NCBI GenBank assembly: GCA_026874595.1
Contig: CM049322.1
Location: 37,071,340 to 37,135,339, forward strand
Source: Sipunculus nudus
Lineage: Eukaryota; Annelida; Sipuncula; Golfingiida; Sipunculidae
Direction: 5' to 3'
DNA length: 64,000 bases
Of this stretch, positions 23,657 through 35,913 are shown in pieces (the first letter of the stretch is position 1; every line of letters starts with the position of its first letter). The notes under the pieces were generated by a model that saw only the letters and a list, made by a program, of their open reading frames with translations, was not told where the DNA came from and made no database searches. Position numbers and translations under genes: made by a program.

Positions 23657-24530
23657 CAGAGTTGGGTCCAAATGTATTCGTAATCATAGTAATCGTACTC
23701 ACATGTACTTTTTTGAGTACTCAGTACTTGTACTCGAGCACTTTTTAAAAATCACTTAAGTACTCGTACTTGACCACGAGTACTTTGTAAGTACTCAGTA
23801 CTCATATGATTACTTCATGAGTACTTTTGAGTATTTCATATTTTTCTAAATAAACTTTAATCTCATTTTATTATATTAGTAATAGTTTATTATAGAATAT
23901 TATAGCAAGATAGCATTCTACTATCAGCTGACAATAATAATAAGTAATAGCTATTATTCTATTACTAGGGATACTTAAACCATTACTAATTCAAATTTCT
24001 TTTCTATCAATTGCAATATTACTCTTACTACCTTTAAAAACCTGTTATATTCTATTTATATTACGCATTACTATCGCCTCATTCCTTGTTGTAATTATCA
24101 CTGACGTAACTGTTGTTATTACTCATAAATTATTACACATGATGAATGACGTGGTCAGTCTGTCAGATATGTTTTTTTTTACTATTTTCACATATACCGG
24201 TTGTCATTAAATGTCTTCATTAGGCTACAGCCACATATTATTCATAAGTTGATATTATATGAATAAAAACATATGATTGTTATTATAATTATTATAATTG
24301 TTATCATTGTTATTATTATATGATTACATATGGTTAACATATGGTTATATGCTTTATACAGTGTCAGAGAGATTTCCTTAAAAAATATAACTTTTATTTA
24401 TTTACCTGCACGTAACTTTTTTTTGTGTTGTAGTTTCTGAAAATTCCCACCACTATTTTGAATTTGCATAATACATCATTGAGGAAATTGTTTTTCTTGT
24501 CCTGGCTAAGAAATATATTATTGAGAACCT
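23657..24530. mobile_element. hAT element, 3'-truncated by the duplication junction
   Basis: Starts with the same end CAGAGTTGGGTCC as the complete copy at 30347-31622 and is preceded by ATTAACCA. It stops after 874 bp where unit 2 begins. It has GTACTC-rich subterminal sequence and no transposase frame. Confidence 0.85.
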
Positions 24531-25467
24531 ATCTGATTGGAAGCCCGCGCGCAAAAGATCAGATCGAAGTAGGTGCTTAAACTTTGTGGGAAGCTCGGGC
24601 GCGAATCCGTTTGTTACTGGATAAACGAACAGGAGGCGCCATGGGATAACCGGAAGCTATAAAGGATGGCTCGCAGAGGGCACAAAGGGTGATTCGGTAA
24701 GGACGGTAATATGATATTGACGGTTCCGACACGTCAATCATCCTTGAGCAACAGCCAATCAGAAGTGGACAAAATATCTCATGTCGTCATCTGTTTTTGG
24801 CTGGCTGCGATAAAACCCTTGCCTGATTTAGCTTAATTTAAGAAAAATGACGTATTCAGGATTATTTAAAAAAATAAAAATGGTAATAATATGATGTAAA
24901 TGTACTTTAAGAAATGGAAATTATTCCCAAAAGAAAAAAAAGAATGAAAATCTATGATAAATTGAATATAGGTTGAGAAACTGACCGATGCTTGTGCCAA
25001 CAGTGTGTCCGAGCAACGACGCCGAAGTGAGAAGTGGCGACGTTTTTGGTACAAATATGTGCATGAAAGTATCCATGCGATGATTATATCCGCAAAACCG
25101 CATTTAGACAGTGATTACAGGAAATTGATACAACAGGGCTATATCTGTGGCTTAAACGCTTACTTATGCGAGTGTCAATCAAGTTTGTATCCCGCCCACA
25201 TGACCTTGATCACGGGATGTATTCACAGCTGCGTTTTTTTTCCAAATGCGAAGTTGAGGATTCCTGAAGGAACGCTGTTACATGTTTTGATAGGTATTTG
25301 ATAGGTATACGAGGTACGTATTTGAACATAGTTTTCTAAATCTTAATCGTCATAGTACGATAAAATTTTGCAAGCAGTAGGGATAAAAACTAAACATGGA
25401 ACATCCATTTAACTTTTAGTAAAGTTTTACGATTCAGCGTTCTCAGTAAGTCCTCGAGAAGTACGTA

Positions 25468-25537
25468 CCAGAAGTTGGACGTAGCATGCGTCACTGATTT
25501 CCGAATCCTGAATCCGCAATCGGCGTCCAACTTCTGG
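25468..25537. repeat. 14-bp perfect inverted repeat, unit 2
   Basis: Identical to 18769-18838, with arms at 25468-25481 and 25524-25537. Confidence 0.8.
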
Positions 25538-26954
25538 GGCGTTGGCGAAGCTGTCATTTGTGGAACTGTATGCACACTGGCAGATTTTAACAACTTTTTA
25601 CTTAGACTAGTTCATATACTAGTTATAGCCTAAAAATATAGGCGATGTTTTAAGGTTTGGACGTATATCTCCTGTTACAGCTAACTAAAATAAAATTTAT
25701 GTTCGGACTCTAAGTAAAAACTTAAATCTAAAACTAAAAGGTGTGTGTGTATGGGGGGGGGATCTACATTCTCCTGTGATTTTTTTATGCAAGCCAATTC
25801 ATTCCCTTTCCAAGACCAGCGCCTAATAAATTCTCATTTACCTCAGTGGAATATTTCTTTTTATCTTTCTCAGATACAAATATTAAATTTTTGTTTATTA
25901 ATATTGGAAAGTCATATTTCAAAATGATCACTGCTGATTTATATTCCGGAGAAAACTAATGGCCTGATCAATTATGCAAAACAAATAATAAAAATATGTC
26001 ATCGGATCTGTTTTAAGTATAATATATTTTCTTCATCACACTAAATTAAAATCATTAAGTATTTTTTAAAGTCTAAAAGATGGGAATATTTGTTCGTATT
26101 GATTTTTTTCATCCTCTACACCATTCACCATTTCTTTCAAGTTTGTATACAATTATTAATCAAAATAATAGCCCAATAGAGTATATAAGTTATTAAATTA
26201 AACCTTAAAATATCAACTGTGTAACTGTAACAGTACATTTTATTTTCTGTCATGTATCATTGTAGCATCAATGTCACCACTTGTAAATTATGGGCCTGAC
26301 AAATACTTGCCAAACCAATAGGCATATCCCATGCAAGCACTGTACGGACCAGACTGCAATCAGTTCAACATTATCTGCCAATCAACGAATGTAAAAAAAT
26401 ATAAAGTAATAGAAAATATTATGTGTAATTCTGTTGCTTGTTTTAAATTGTCTTAACACAAGTTTCTTACTCATGCTATCAAACCATGGGTCTGTTCCTA
26501 CTGTCCCTGTTGTTTTGTTGCTGGGTGACACTTCAAGGCAAGTGGCACAATGAGTAAAATATTGTAGTATGAGGAATTTTATTCTGCGAGTCCTGTACAC
26601 TTTTCAGATCAAGACTGCTTCACTAACAGTTCTGTAAAGTACATATAATTAATACATTTTTGATTTGACACCTAATCAACAAGTAACAGGTGATCATTAA
26701 TTAAAAAATTATGAAAAATACAAGTTGACATCTCAAAATTACATGTATCAGAATAACCATCCATTACTGTATAAGTACACTTTGCTAGGGTGACAGTAGT
26801 TTCATAATTGACCTGTTTACTCAACCATCATACATAAATTTGCCAGTTAAATACTAGTTATAAAGTTATGCATGGCACAATTTAATGTGCAAGGTGTTAT
26901 ATAACTCATTAATTAAGTCCCCCCTGATAGGGAGATCAATACCCTGGTGGAAGA

Positions 26955-27920
26955 ACAAGGTAAGTTCTACCTCCCTTGACTACCTGGGAGGCCAAGATGA
27001 GTTTGCCCGCTAAAGACCGTAGTTGCGTTAATGTTGCGAGCGATCTGATGGAGAAGCTTCTAATCTCTGCCTAAAACTCTTGCAGTTTATTCTCCGTCAA
27101 GGACAGAGTTAAGGCACGGGAATCTATTTCGATGCCCAAAAATCAAAGACTTTGGGCGGGGCTCTCTGCCTTTTCCCAGTTGATCGAGAATCCGAGGCTT
27201 CGCGAAAGAACGATCAGTGTGTTCAAAGTTTGTAAACAGTGATTCTTAGATGGAGATACAATGAGAAAATCGTCGAGATATACAACAATATTATCATACC
27301 CTTTACGAGCCATCTTTTGCCGAACTGCTTGCGTGAGTCGGTGAAATATGTTCGGTGATAATTTACTGCCAAATGGTAGTCGGGTATCCAACATAAAGGT
27401 TTGTTGAATTTTTTTTGGGGAAAACGCCATCGTAATCCGAGGAATCGCCAGTTTGAGGGATGTACAGGAACCAAACGATATGCTGATTTTAAATCTATTT
27501 TCGCCATGAAAGCCCCTGGGGTAATTAATTTAGCCGCGTCGTCAGCGGATTGATAAAGTTATTTTTCGTGGGTAATCGCGTAGTCATTTACTGCATGACC
27601 GAAGGGACGACTACAATCATGAAATTAACGGATATCCGACGAGTCGCTTTTGTTGACGGCACCTACGTCACTCTTTATGAGAGGAGTTTTAAAGGTGATG
27701 ACATAACGGCATTCGGCCGATTCATCGCGAATTTGTTTTTTACTTTGTCCTTATGCACGATAGCCGATTTGAAATTATTGACTGTAATCGGTTTACGGTT
27801 TCGGGAGGCTCTAACACCCGAAACGCATTTGTGATTCCCTCAGAAAGGAACATTCTGTCAGGATCATGTTCCAGTTCCGTGCAACTCACGATTGCTTTAA
27901 GATAAGTTGAAAGATGTGGT
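26955..27920 (-). pseudogene. DIRS-like reverse transcriptase/RNase H fragment, unit 2
   Basis: Copy of 20257-21222 with the same stops and frameshifts. The one substitution at 27355 changes Q to H in one frame and T to P in the other. Confidence 0.8.
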
Positions 27921-28228
27921 GAATTAATGCTTGGGGGTGCTTGTTGAGGGTTTGAGGATGTGGCAAACCGATACTAGACAAACGTTTCCGTATTTACAGT
28001 TCCTGAAGTTGCACTTACCGACGTTAAACAATCGGCAAACGGGCTGTTCGTTCGCTCGTATTTTATTTTTTTTGTGTGTGTTAACGAGGCCCCGATGGAT
28101 TGCTTTGTTTTTGTTTTAAAGTCAAAGTTGCGAGGTGAGGGGGCTCGTAACCCCATTCAAATGCCATCGCGGACTGCTGGCAACGGTATTCATTGTCATA
28201 TTCTAGGATGCTATGCCACCACGGAGGT

Positions 28229-28265
28229 CACATTTACTAGGTTCCCTGATCGGAAACTAAATTTA
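28229..28265 (+). repeat. Short dispersed repeat, unit 2
   Basis: Copy of 21531-21567, related to 17243-17279. Confidence 0.6.
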
Positions 28266-28921
28266 TTGACGTTTAGATCACAAGCTTGAAGCCACTGGTT
28301 ATCTTCCGATTTTAGCCATTTTTATGAGTATAGCCAAGTCAGTGTATTGTAACACAGTTAAACCATAATATTTCACTTATTGATTTTACTGACTGAATTT
28401 TTAAAGATGCTAATTAATGTTTCCACTTGTTTTTCTGAATTCATATTTATGTTGCAGTTTGATGTTTACAAGATTTACAGGGTCACTACATGTGGGTTTA
28501 ATCATATATATATATATATATTTCAATAGTTGATCCATTGTCCTTACCATCAGCTTGTTAGTGATTTGGGATTTTGGGGATTTTTAACCTATACATCACA
28601 CTCTTGTACTTCCATTTTGTTATTTCTTTCAATGTTATTACGCCATTTCTAAGCAATCTGCCTTGTAATCATGCCTCACATAGCGTTAATAAACATACAG
28701 CTGATATCACGATTGGTGTCTTAGGCCTATTGACAATACCTACATATGATTAACACTCCATGCCACTTTGTTCAAAAACGGGCTCCATCCCTGCGTTAAA
28801 AGGGTTTTGACTGTCGTTGTTAACATAAAAACAGACCAGTTAAAATAACAATATGACCTCTTTTGGAGTAAATATTATATATTTATTGTTACTGAAACAT
28901 TTTTGCTCACGGAAAAATATT

Positions 28922-28988
28922 CGGCTGATCCCGGATTCGAACCTATATCGGTGGTGCACATGTCCAGCGTTAGAACCGTTCTGCTAAA
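28922..28988 (-). repeat. tRNA-like (SINE head) remnant, unit 2
   Basis: Copy of 22224-22290. Confidence 0.5.
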
Positions 28989-29022
28989 AAAACAAACTTT
29001 ACGTTATATACACCCCGTAACA

Positions 29023-29023
<1 letters not shown>

Positions 29024-29078
<55 letters not shown>
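29024..29078. repeat. (AT)n microsatellite, unit 2
   Basis: Shorter partner of 22326-22388. Confidence 0.95.
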
Positions 29079-29081
<3 letters not shown>

Positions 29082-30129
29082 ACCTATGTTCCATCACAAT
29101 CAATTACTTATTTCATTCCTTCAATCTGCCTTATGCAAGATGTAGGCTGGTCATACAAAACACACGTGTTTGCTGAGACTTTTCTATGCTCGTTTTGTGG
29201 AGTAGTTTATACCCTATTAGTGAATGTTTATAGAAATGCCAGTAATCGATACCGCCAACATCTAGTAATAGTGGCCGGATGGTGTTAGCATATTTCCACT
29301 TTCACAATTTTTTTCTCAGCATGAGCACCAGTGAAACCCTTTTTGGACATTACTGTAGAGTAAATATTCAAATAATATATTTGGATATCATCTCTTCTTT
29401 GTCTTCAATACATGTTATTCCTTTTGTGTAACTAAGAAAACCTTATATATCCAGCTAAGTTGACCCTAAGCACCAACATAGACTGTTATATCATATAACT
29501 ATGATCATGCAGACGTGCATAGATATATAAAACAACAGGGATCGTGCAACAGACAGGCTAACTGCATATTATATCAGCATCTTTTGTGTATAATATACAG
29601 GAAAACATGTCCGATGACAAGAAGACTTTTAAAGGACGCAAAAAAGAAAAACGTATATGATATCTATTTTAATATTATGTATTTTTTATATTTAATATTT
29701 ATAAAATTTAATCTTGTATTAATATGTAAAGAATGATTTCCTTATACTTTTCTCACTTCAGACGATCTAACTAACGATCTGCTGTTAATCTTAACAACTA
29801 TAAATCAAATTCAACGATAGGTGTCTTACGCTTCTTAAAATATTCAATTTTGACATACCATGTTTTTTGTTGTTGTCAACATAAAGACGGCTTAGGCAAC
29901 AGAGCTTTGCAATATCCAGCATTTTTATTTCGACAAGAAAATATCCGAAGTATCTGGAAACTAAAGTTTACGGTTTTTGGTATTTGGCTATGCGACCCGT
30001 GAGAGTAGGCCCCCGTCAGAAGCCAGGGTAATTGTCATTGGACCGACGATTACTTGACCAGCTTGCCTCAAACCGATACTCGTATATGTAGAAATAAAAG
30101 AAAACTTGGTGGCTTCCCGTAAGGAAAGA

Positions 30130-30346
30130 AAAGCTAAAACGATAAAATTATATTCAGGAATATAACTATGGATTTGCATGAATATTCAGTAAAGGGATTG
30201 TTTTAATGCCAAGACAAATACATCGATAATCAATACAGGCGGACCCATTAGCCCCTTATCTGTTTGTAATGGCTGAAATATTAGCAATAATGGTATGTGA
30301 GTCCCTTAAAATTCAAGGAACAATCAATGGAAATATATATTAACCA
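30130..30346 (+). pseudogene. L1/Tx1-like LINE RT segment, 5' of the hAT
   Basis: Same as 23440-23656. Here the LINE resumes after the hAT at 31631, so both halves of the split element are preserved. Confidence 0.7.
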
Positions 30347-31622
30347 CAGAGTTGGGTCCAAATGTATTCGTAATCATAGTAATCGTACTCACATGTACTT
30401 TTTTGAGTACTCAGTACTTGTACTCGAGCACTTTTTAAAAATCACTTAAGTACTCGTACTTGACCACGAGTACTTTGTAAGTACTCAGTACTCATATGAT
30501 TACTTCATGAGTACTTTTGAGTATTTCATATTTTTCTAAATAAACTTTAATCTCATTTTATTATATTAGTAATAGTTTATTATAGAATATTATAGCAAGA
30601 TAGCATTCTACTATCAGCTGACAATAATAATAAGTAATAGCTATTATTCTATTACTAGGGATACTTAAACCATTACTAATTCAAATTTCTTTTCTATCAA
30701 TTGCAATATTACTCTTACTACCTTTAAAAACCTGTTATATTCTATTTATATTACGCATTACTATCGCCTCATTCCTTGTTGTAATTATCACTGACGTAAC
30801 TGTTGTTATTACTCATAAATTATTACACATGATGAATGACGTGGTCAGTCTGTCAGATATGTTTTTTTTTACTATTTTCACATATACCGGTTGTCATTAA
30901 ATGTCTTCATTAGGCTACAGCCACATATTATTCATAAGTTGATATTATATGAATAAAAACATATGATTGTTATTATAATTATTATAATTGTTATCATTGT
31001 TATTATTATATGATTACATATGGTTAACATATGGTTATATGCTTTATACAGTGTCAGAGAGATTTCCTTAAAAAATATAACTTTTATTTATTTACCTGCA
31101 CGTAACTTTTTTTTGTGTTGTAGTTTCTGAAAATTCCCACCACTATTTTGAATTTGCATAATACATCATTGAGGAAATTGTTTTTCTTGTCCTGGCTAAG
31201 AAATATATTATTGAGAACCTACGAGACCAGCTGTTTCTTCAATGCAAACCGTCTACTTTAATAAGTTAATGATTTGAAATATTTCAACTTTATATGGCCT
31301 GTTTATATGCCCTAGAGTTTGCATTTCGCCTCAGTATTTTGATTAAACACAACACAACTTTTATATCTTTTTGGTACTGCGTTTTCATTACAAAAAATAT
31401 TTTTAACTTTCTGAGGATATATTTAATCTAATAACATCATTAAACAAGTTTGGTTACAAAGAGGACTCATTTAAGTACTCATGAGTACATTTTGAATACT
31501 CGGTACTCGTACTCGACTTCTTTTGAAAAAAAGTGCAAAAGTACTCATCCTTGTACTCGAGTACTTTTAAAGTACTCAGTACTCGTACTAGTGTACTTGA
31601 AAAGTACTCGGACCCAATTCTG
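30347..31622. mobile_element. Non-autonomous hAT element with perfect 8-bp target duplication
   Basis: The 1276-bp element starts CAGAGTTGGGTCC and ends GGACCCAATTCTG, an inverted repeat with one mismatch. It is flanked by the identical 8-mer ATTAACCA (30339-30346 and 31623-31630), as for hAT insertions. Both ends carry GTACTC/GAGTAC-rich subterminal repeats. The interior is AT-rich without a transposase frame. It inserted into an L1-like LINE, between the PLAPYLF and FADD motifs. Confidence 0.93.
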
Positions 31623-31630
31623 ATTAACCA

Positions 31631-32330
31631 ATGTATTTTTTGCAGATGATACAACATATTTCCTTAAAGATTTACAGTCATCGTTACACCATCCCCAGTG
31701 TTGGAAACGTTTGGTAATAGTTTAGGTATCAAAATAAATCACAACAAATGTGATGCTGCATAGATAAGCAACACGAGTGATAAACTGAATGAATTTAAAT
31801 GGACGGACCGGAATGAAGATGCAATTGACATAGGAGTCTATGAGCCTGTTGACAAGTGACTGTCAAATGTACTGAACACTAAGGCAACTTTGAGAAGATT
31901 CATTTTTTATTTGTGGAGGAGAAGGTTATTGACTATATATGGAAGGAAAACTATAATTAAAGTGTTTGGGTGTCTTAAATTAATTATATATATATAATAC
32001 AAATGTACTGGATCCGACCAAAGAATTAACAAAGATAGTGAAACTTGTATAGTGGATACCATGGATAAAACAAATAACTATGAATGGTAGGTTGATTTAT
32101 ATTTATAAAAACGCACGAGTAAAAATGCCAGATTTTGAAACGATTGCAAAATTTAAAGACATGCATGTATATTGTATAATTAATATGTGGGAATAAAGGG
32201 AAATACACAATTATACCTGACATGTGTTTGAAATAGACTGGTGGAACAAAAAATAAATGTGGAAACTCTGACCCGGGATTCCATGATATTAAACCTTCGG
32301 ATTTCTATACACGGTGCCTGGAATTATGGA
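31631..32330 (+). pseudogene. L1/Tx1-like LINE RT segment, 3' of the hAT
   Basis: Begins with FADDTTYFLKDL (catalytic FADD of the RT). Motifs of the L1-type thumb and linker follow: INHNKCDA, FKWTDRN, LWRRRLLTIYGRKTIIKV and KMPDFETIAKF. Several frameshifts and stops are present. Homology fades after about 32330, though RDLWQREKLC near 32730 may be a distant continuation. Confidence 0.75.
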
Positions 32331-33316
32331 TTCCCTTACCATCAACATGAATAAATAATGTGTACCCAACAGTTGTGGAATAACAGAAATATTACAATGT
32401 GAAGTGAAGAAATTTTTTATCGATATTTTGACCAATAAGCGATAAAATAGTTAATCATTTGTGCAACGTTACAGGAGATAAAAATAAGTTAAAGAAATAT
32501 TACTAACACTTTTTAACTTGCTTAATCTACTAACACTTATGATTATGTTATACACCGGACTGCACATCAATATAGACAATGAAATTTGAAACCAGTACAA
32601 TTCAAACCAGATTTTCTACCTCTCTTTCACAGTTGTATTTAATTCTCTTTATATATAATTTATGGGATTTACAAAAAATAACATTTAAGTTTATTAAAAT
32701 AAAATCATTAAGTAAAAAACATCGGGACCTGTGGCAAAGAGAAAAACTATGTGTGCAAAATATCCGATACACACACGTATTCTACTGCTTTATTGAAAAT
32801 GAATCTTTCGTTACACTTATTTTGTGAATATTATGTCTCCATCACGTTTTGTCTGCCGATCAAAACTTGTGTCGTTTACAGTCACATCACTGCACCACCA
32901 CAATTTCAGTAATTGTAATTTATAAACCTGTCAGGACGCATCGCTCGAAATCATATAGAAAGTCACCACACTTAAATTATAAGCAATTATTCATGTTTAG
33001 GTGAAAAACAGACGTATATGACCTCATGGAATCAAATCTTACCATTACAATTATCATTCGTTTTATATTTCCTCCAATATCTGGCGATGTTGCCCACCAG
33101 TCGGCCAGCTGCACAACGCCGATCACCGACCGTAACCCGCAGGGAGAGACTGGATATTTTAGTTTAGACTGGATTTTTTGTTTAATCGAGCGAGTTTCTC
33201 AGATAAAATAATTAGCTTATTTATGCATAAAATAGTATTGTTCTCATTGATGAAGAGATAAAATCAAGTATTTTGTAGATATTTTATTTCCAGCGCCTAG
33301 GCAGACAAGCATTATC
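32331..33316. other. AT-rich sequence, possible further LINE decay
   Basis: The frame at 32579-32827 has no clear domain. Nothing else is supported. Confidence 0.4.
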
Positions 33317-33674
33317 CGAAGTGCTACTGGCCTATCATACAAGGATAGGTCAGTGCCAGGATAGGCATGTACTGGAGCCAGGGGTTACCCCTCACTAAGC
33401 TGTGTGCTTGCTCAAAGAATTATAGGCTACTGACTGCTTATCACATGTATAGTGTTTGTTCAAGCTATCTAAGGCTACTATCTGCATTCCAGATGAAGCG
33501 ATTGGCAGTACAAGTCCAATGTGCAATACATGATATGTTCATCTTCTCTAACCAGGTTTAATGATCATAAACCTGCTGAAACCAGTACCCCTGCATGGTA
33601 TCGAAAATTTACATACACACATATATATATAGATAAACACATATATACACACATATATATATATATCACATATA

Positions 33675-33730
33675 CACACAAGTATATATATATATCACAT
33701 TTATATATAAATATTTATATATGCCTCTAT

Positions 33731-33732
<2 letters not shown>
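33675..33732. repeat. Left arm of internal inverted repeat
   Basis: About 58 bp with TATATGCCTCTATCCATAT at its inner end. It is the near-exact inverse of 35857-35913. Both arms abut (AT)n tracts. Confidence 0.9.

Positions 33733-33814
<82 letters not shown>
33733..33814. repeat. (AT)n microsatellite
   Basis: About 82 bp of pure alternating AT next to the left internal arm. It creates meaningless IYIYI frames on both strands. Confidence 0.97.
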
Positions 33815-33816
<2 letters not shown>

Positions 33817-34014
33817 AGGCTGCTGGCAGTTGCACTGTGACAAAGCATGAGACATATACTTTTTTTCAACCAAACGAGTCCCTCCAATCATGTGTTTACA
33901 TTCAGGCTGCTCACACCTCTAAAACTGATCTGATAAACAATCATCATCTAAAGAATTCAAGAGTGTATCCCATTCACAACGCTGAATGTTACTGGTACTG
34001 GAGAACAATGAGGC

Positions 34015-34149
34015 AAGTGTGACCACTATTGGAAAAACTACCACTGGGAAAAAAAATTAAAGCAGACAGCAGAAAACCAGCAATTTCATAATGACGATGC
34101 ACCGGCAGCGACCACATCTGTCACCTCTTCTGATGCTCCAGTATCGCCA
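34015..34149 (+). pseudogene. Candidate upstream exon of the OTU-type protein
   Basis: Open from after a TGA near 34011 to the donor CCA|GTATGT at 34150. It includes CDHYWKNYHW, a basic stretch and an acidic/Ser-Thr-rich tail (DDAPAATTSVTSSDAPVSP). It joins in phase 0 to the exon at 34520, 370 bp downstream. The TGA at its start suggests a broken gene or a missing acceptor. Confidence 0.45.
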
Positions 34150-34519
34150 GTATGTATATGATTACTAACTGACTGAATTAACATATTAGTTCAGCTTTAC
34201 ACACAGCTAACTAAAGACAATCTCATTCTCCCTTGTGCATTTTTCATGAATGCCCACATTTATTTTTTAATTTGGATTTCAGGAGTTTTCAGGACCTCTT
34301 GTTATGAATAGAATATTCCTTACTTATGTCATGGAATATTATATTTATAAGATGTGCAATGTGATATATGTATAATTTATATTATTTGTGTAAAATATTT
34401 TTGTTTGCCTTAACTAAGTGTATTTGTCTAAAAATGTTTATTAAAATAATATTAAAATAAAATTAAAATAAATGTAATTACAATGATAGTTTCTATATCA
34501 TTTGTTTCATTACATACAG

Positions 34520-34880
34520 ACTGCAACATTGCGAGGGCTGGAGGGACATCTCTACCGTATACCAGGTGATGGCAACTGTCTCTTTCCCGCGGTCGCCGAA
34601 GCACACCCTGACTGGCACCGAGAACGCCATGCGGATCTACGCCGACAGACGTATGAATGGTGCAGAAAAAAAACAACAGCACTTAGATGCCACCGTTGCT
34701 GAACTAAAGGAAATCGGTTCATTGAATTATCCGGTCGGGGACGTCGCCCTAACTGCATTAGTGAAGTTACCAGGAGGGAGGATGGTTGCATGGCGCAACA
34801 CCAGAACAGGTCAGCAACATAGGGTCTTTGTGCTACTAGATGGCAAATTTTTTATCAGTATCCCCTTGTATTTGGACTAG
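34520..34880 (+). pseudogene. OTU-like cysteine protease domain, frameshifted
   Basis: The exon follows a strong acceptor (TTTCATTACATACAG) and opens with LYRIPGDGNCLFPAVAEA. The DGNCLF block is the catalytic Asp-Gly-Asn-Cys motif of OTU-family cysteine proteases, which cleave ubiquitin or related linkages. After about 50 codons an A8 run near 34668-34675 shifts the frame. The continuing frame has SLNYPVGDVALTALVKL, like the later helix of OTU domains, then FVLLDGKFF. It ends in TAG at about 34878-34880. A catalytic His is not certain. The single indel in a homopolymer could be a sequencing error, programmed slippage or real decay. Confidence 0.65.
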
Positions 34881-35268
34881 AAACGAATTCATTACAATTT
34901 ACTAACATCAGAAGAAAAGATAAGCCAGCCCAAGCCCAGTAGGTGTTACATGGCTAGCAATTGCAGGACATTGACGATAATAATGCTTAAAAAATATCAA
35001 ATGAAATAAAATGACATAAAGAAAAAGGTGGATTCAAAAACTGTGTCCTAACGTCGCAGGCGCTGTGAGGTATTTAAGGATTTGCCACGAGCGACCAAAC
35101 AGGAGATCTTGACCTGATTAGTTGATGAGCCCGTGATGAACCAGGTGTTGTCTGGTTCTTTACTGATGGAAGAGGCAGAAGTGGTAACTATATCAAATGC
35201 TGTGTCAAATCAAGAGGCACAAATTGGAACATTTGCTACATGTTTACTAAAGGCAGGCAAGCTGGAGC

Positions 35269-35403
35269 TGCACAGATTGTTCTGAGACAAATGACCACAC
35301 TACCGTCTCCATTTATTGTGACTGCTGTCTAGAGTTGATTCATATGTCGTGTGCAGGGTTACAAGCAAACCAAAAGGTCTGGTTTTGCAAAAAGTGTAAA
35401 TAA
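35269..35403 (+). pseudogene. PHD zinc finger, C-terminal
   Basis: A 44-codon stretch ends in TAA at 35401-35403. The cysteine/histidine spacing (C-x2-C, then C-x2-C as CDCC, H-x3-C as HMSC, and C-x2-C as WFCKKC at the end) fits a C4HC3 PHD finger, with the usual aromatic W-F-C before the last pair. PHD fingers bind histone tails or serve as protein contacts. An upstream TAA shares the frame, so it is a separate exon or a broken part of the same transposon protein. In an adjacent frame just above is a Cys-rich stretch beginning YIKCCVKS. Confidence 0.6.
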
Positions 35404-35804
35404 ACTGTCAACTCAAACTTTGGTAAAAGCGGCATACCTATGGGTAGGCCCCAGAAAAGAAAAAAGAAGACTTTCTTACCTTGCCCCATGATGTATAACT
35501 TACATAGTTTATCAAAAAGAAATATCTGTCATTACCTTGTAATACATGTAATATTGAAACATAAACGGTCTTGGTGAGTGTAAATATTTGTAATTGCAGG
35601 ATTCATTTCATTTCATTAAGTTTAACCTGACAAGACACAGAACTACCCTGAAAATATGTCACTCAGTATATACGAATAAGTTGTTTTCTACTTTATTTAA
35701 TTTGTTTTAATATTTAATATGATTCAATAATTACTGACTTAAGTCTGCTACAAAATGAACTGACTATTGTTATTCAAAACAGTGATCTTATGTGTATATA
35801 CATT

Positions 35805-35808
<4 letters not shown>

Positions 35809-35856
<48 letters not shown>
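35809..35856. repeat. (AT)n microsatellite
   Basis: About 48 bp of AT next to the right internal arm. Confidence 0.95.
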
Positions 35857-35858
<2 letters not shown>

Positions 35859-35913
35859 ATAGAGGCATATATAAATATTTATATATAAATGTGATATATA
35901 TATACTTTGTGTG
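35857..35913. repeat. Right arm of internal inverted repeat
   Basis: Inverse of 33675-33732, with only small length changes in an AT run. Confidence 0.9.

Larger units (their letters stand above)
17831..24530 (+). repeat. Tandem duplication, unit 1 (6700 bp)
   Basis: Head-to-tail copy of 24531-31220. Only four differences were noticed: a T run of 9 against 8 (18534-18542), a G run of 10 against 9 (19054-19063), one substitution (T at 20657, G at 27355) and an (AT)n tract 8 bp longer here. A TA dinucleotide is shared by both parental edges and the junction. The unit holds a DIRS-like fragment (minus), a tRNA-like relic, an L1-like LINE segment (plus) and the first 874 bp of a hAT element. The first 2.4 kb and 21223-22223 contain no recognised gene. 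Confidence 0.97.
24531..31220 (+). repeat. Tandem duplication, unit 2 (6690 bp)
   Basis: Second copy of 17831-24530, with the same order of elements. Its right edge falls inside the hAT at 30347-31622, whose remaining 402 bp lie outside the duplication. This shows the hAT was already present before the duplication. Confidence 0.97.

Noticed and set aside
33521-33887. Long open frames rich in IYIYI on both strands
   Set aside because: They are translations of an (AT)n microsatellite; the same applies at 42860-43284 and 44630-44928.
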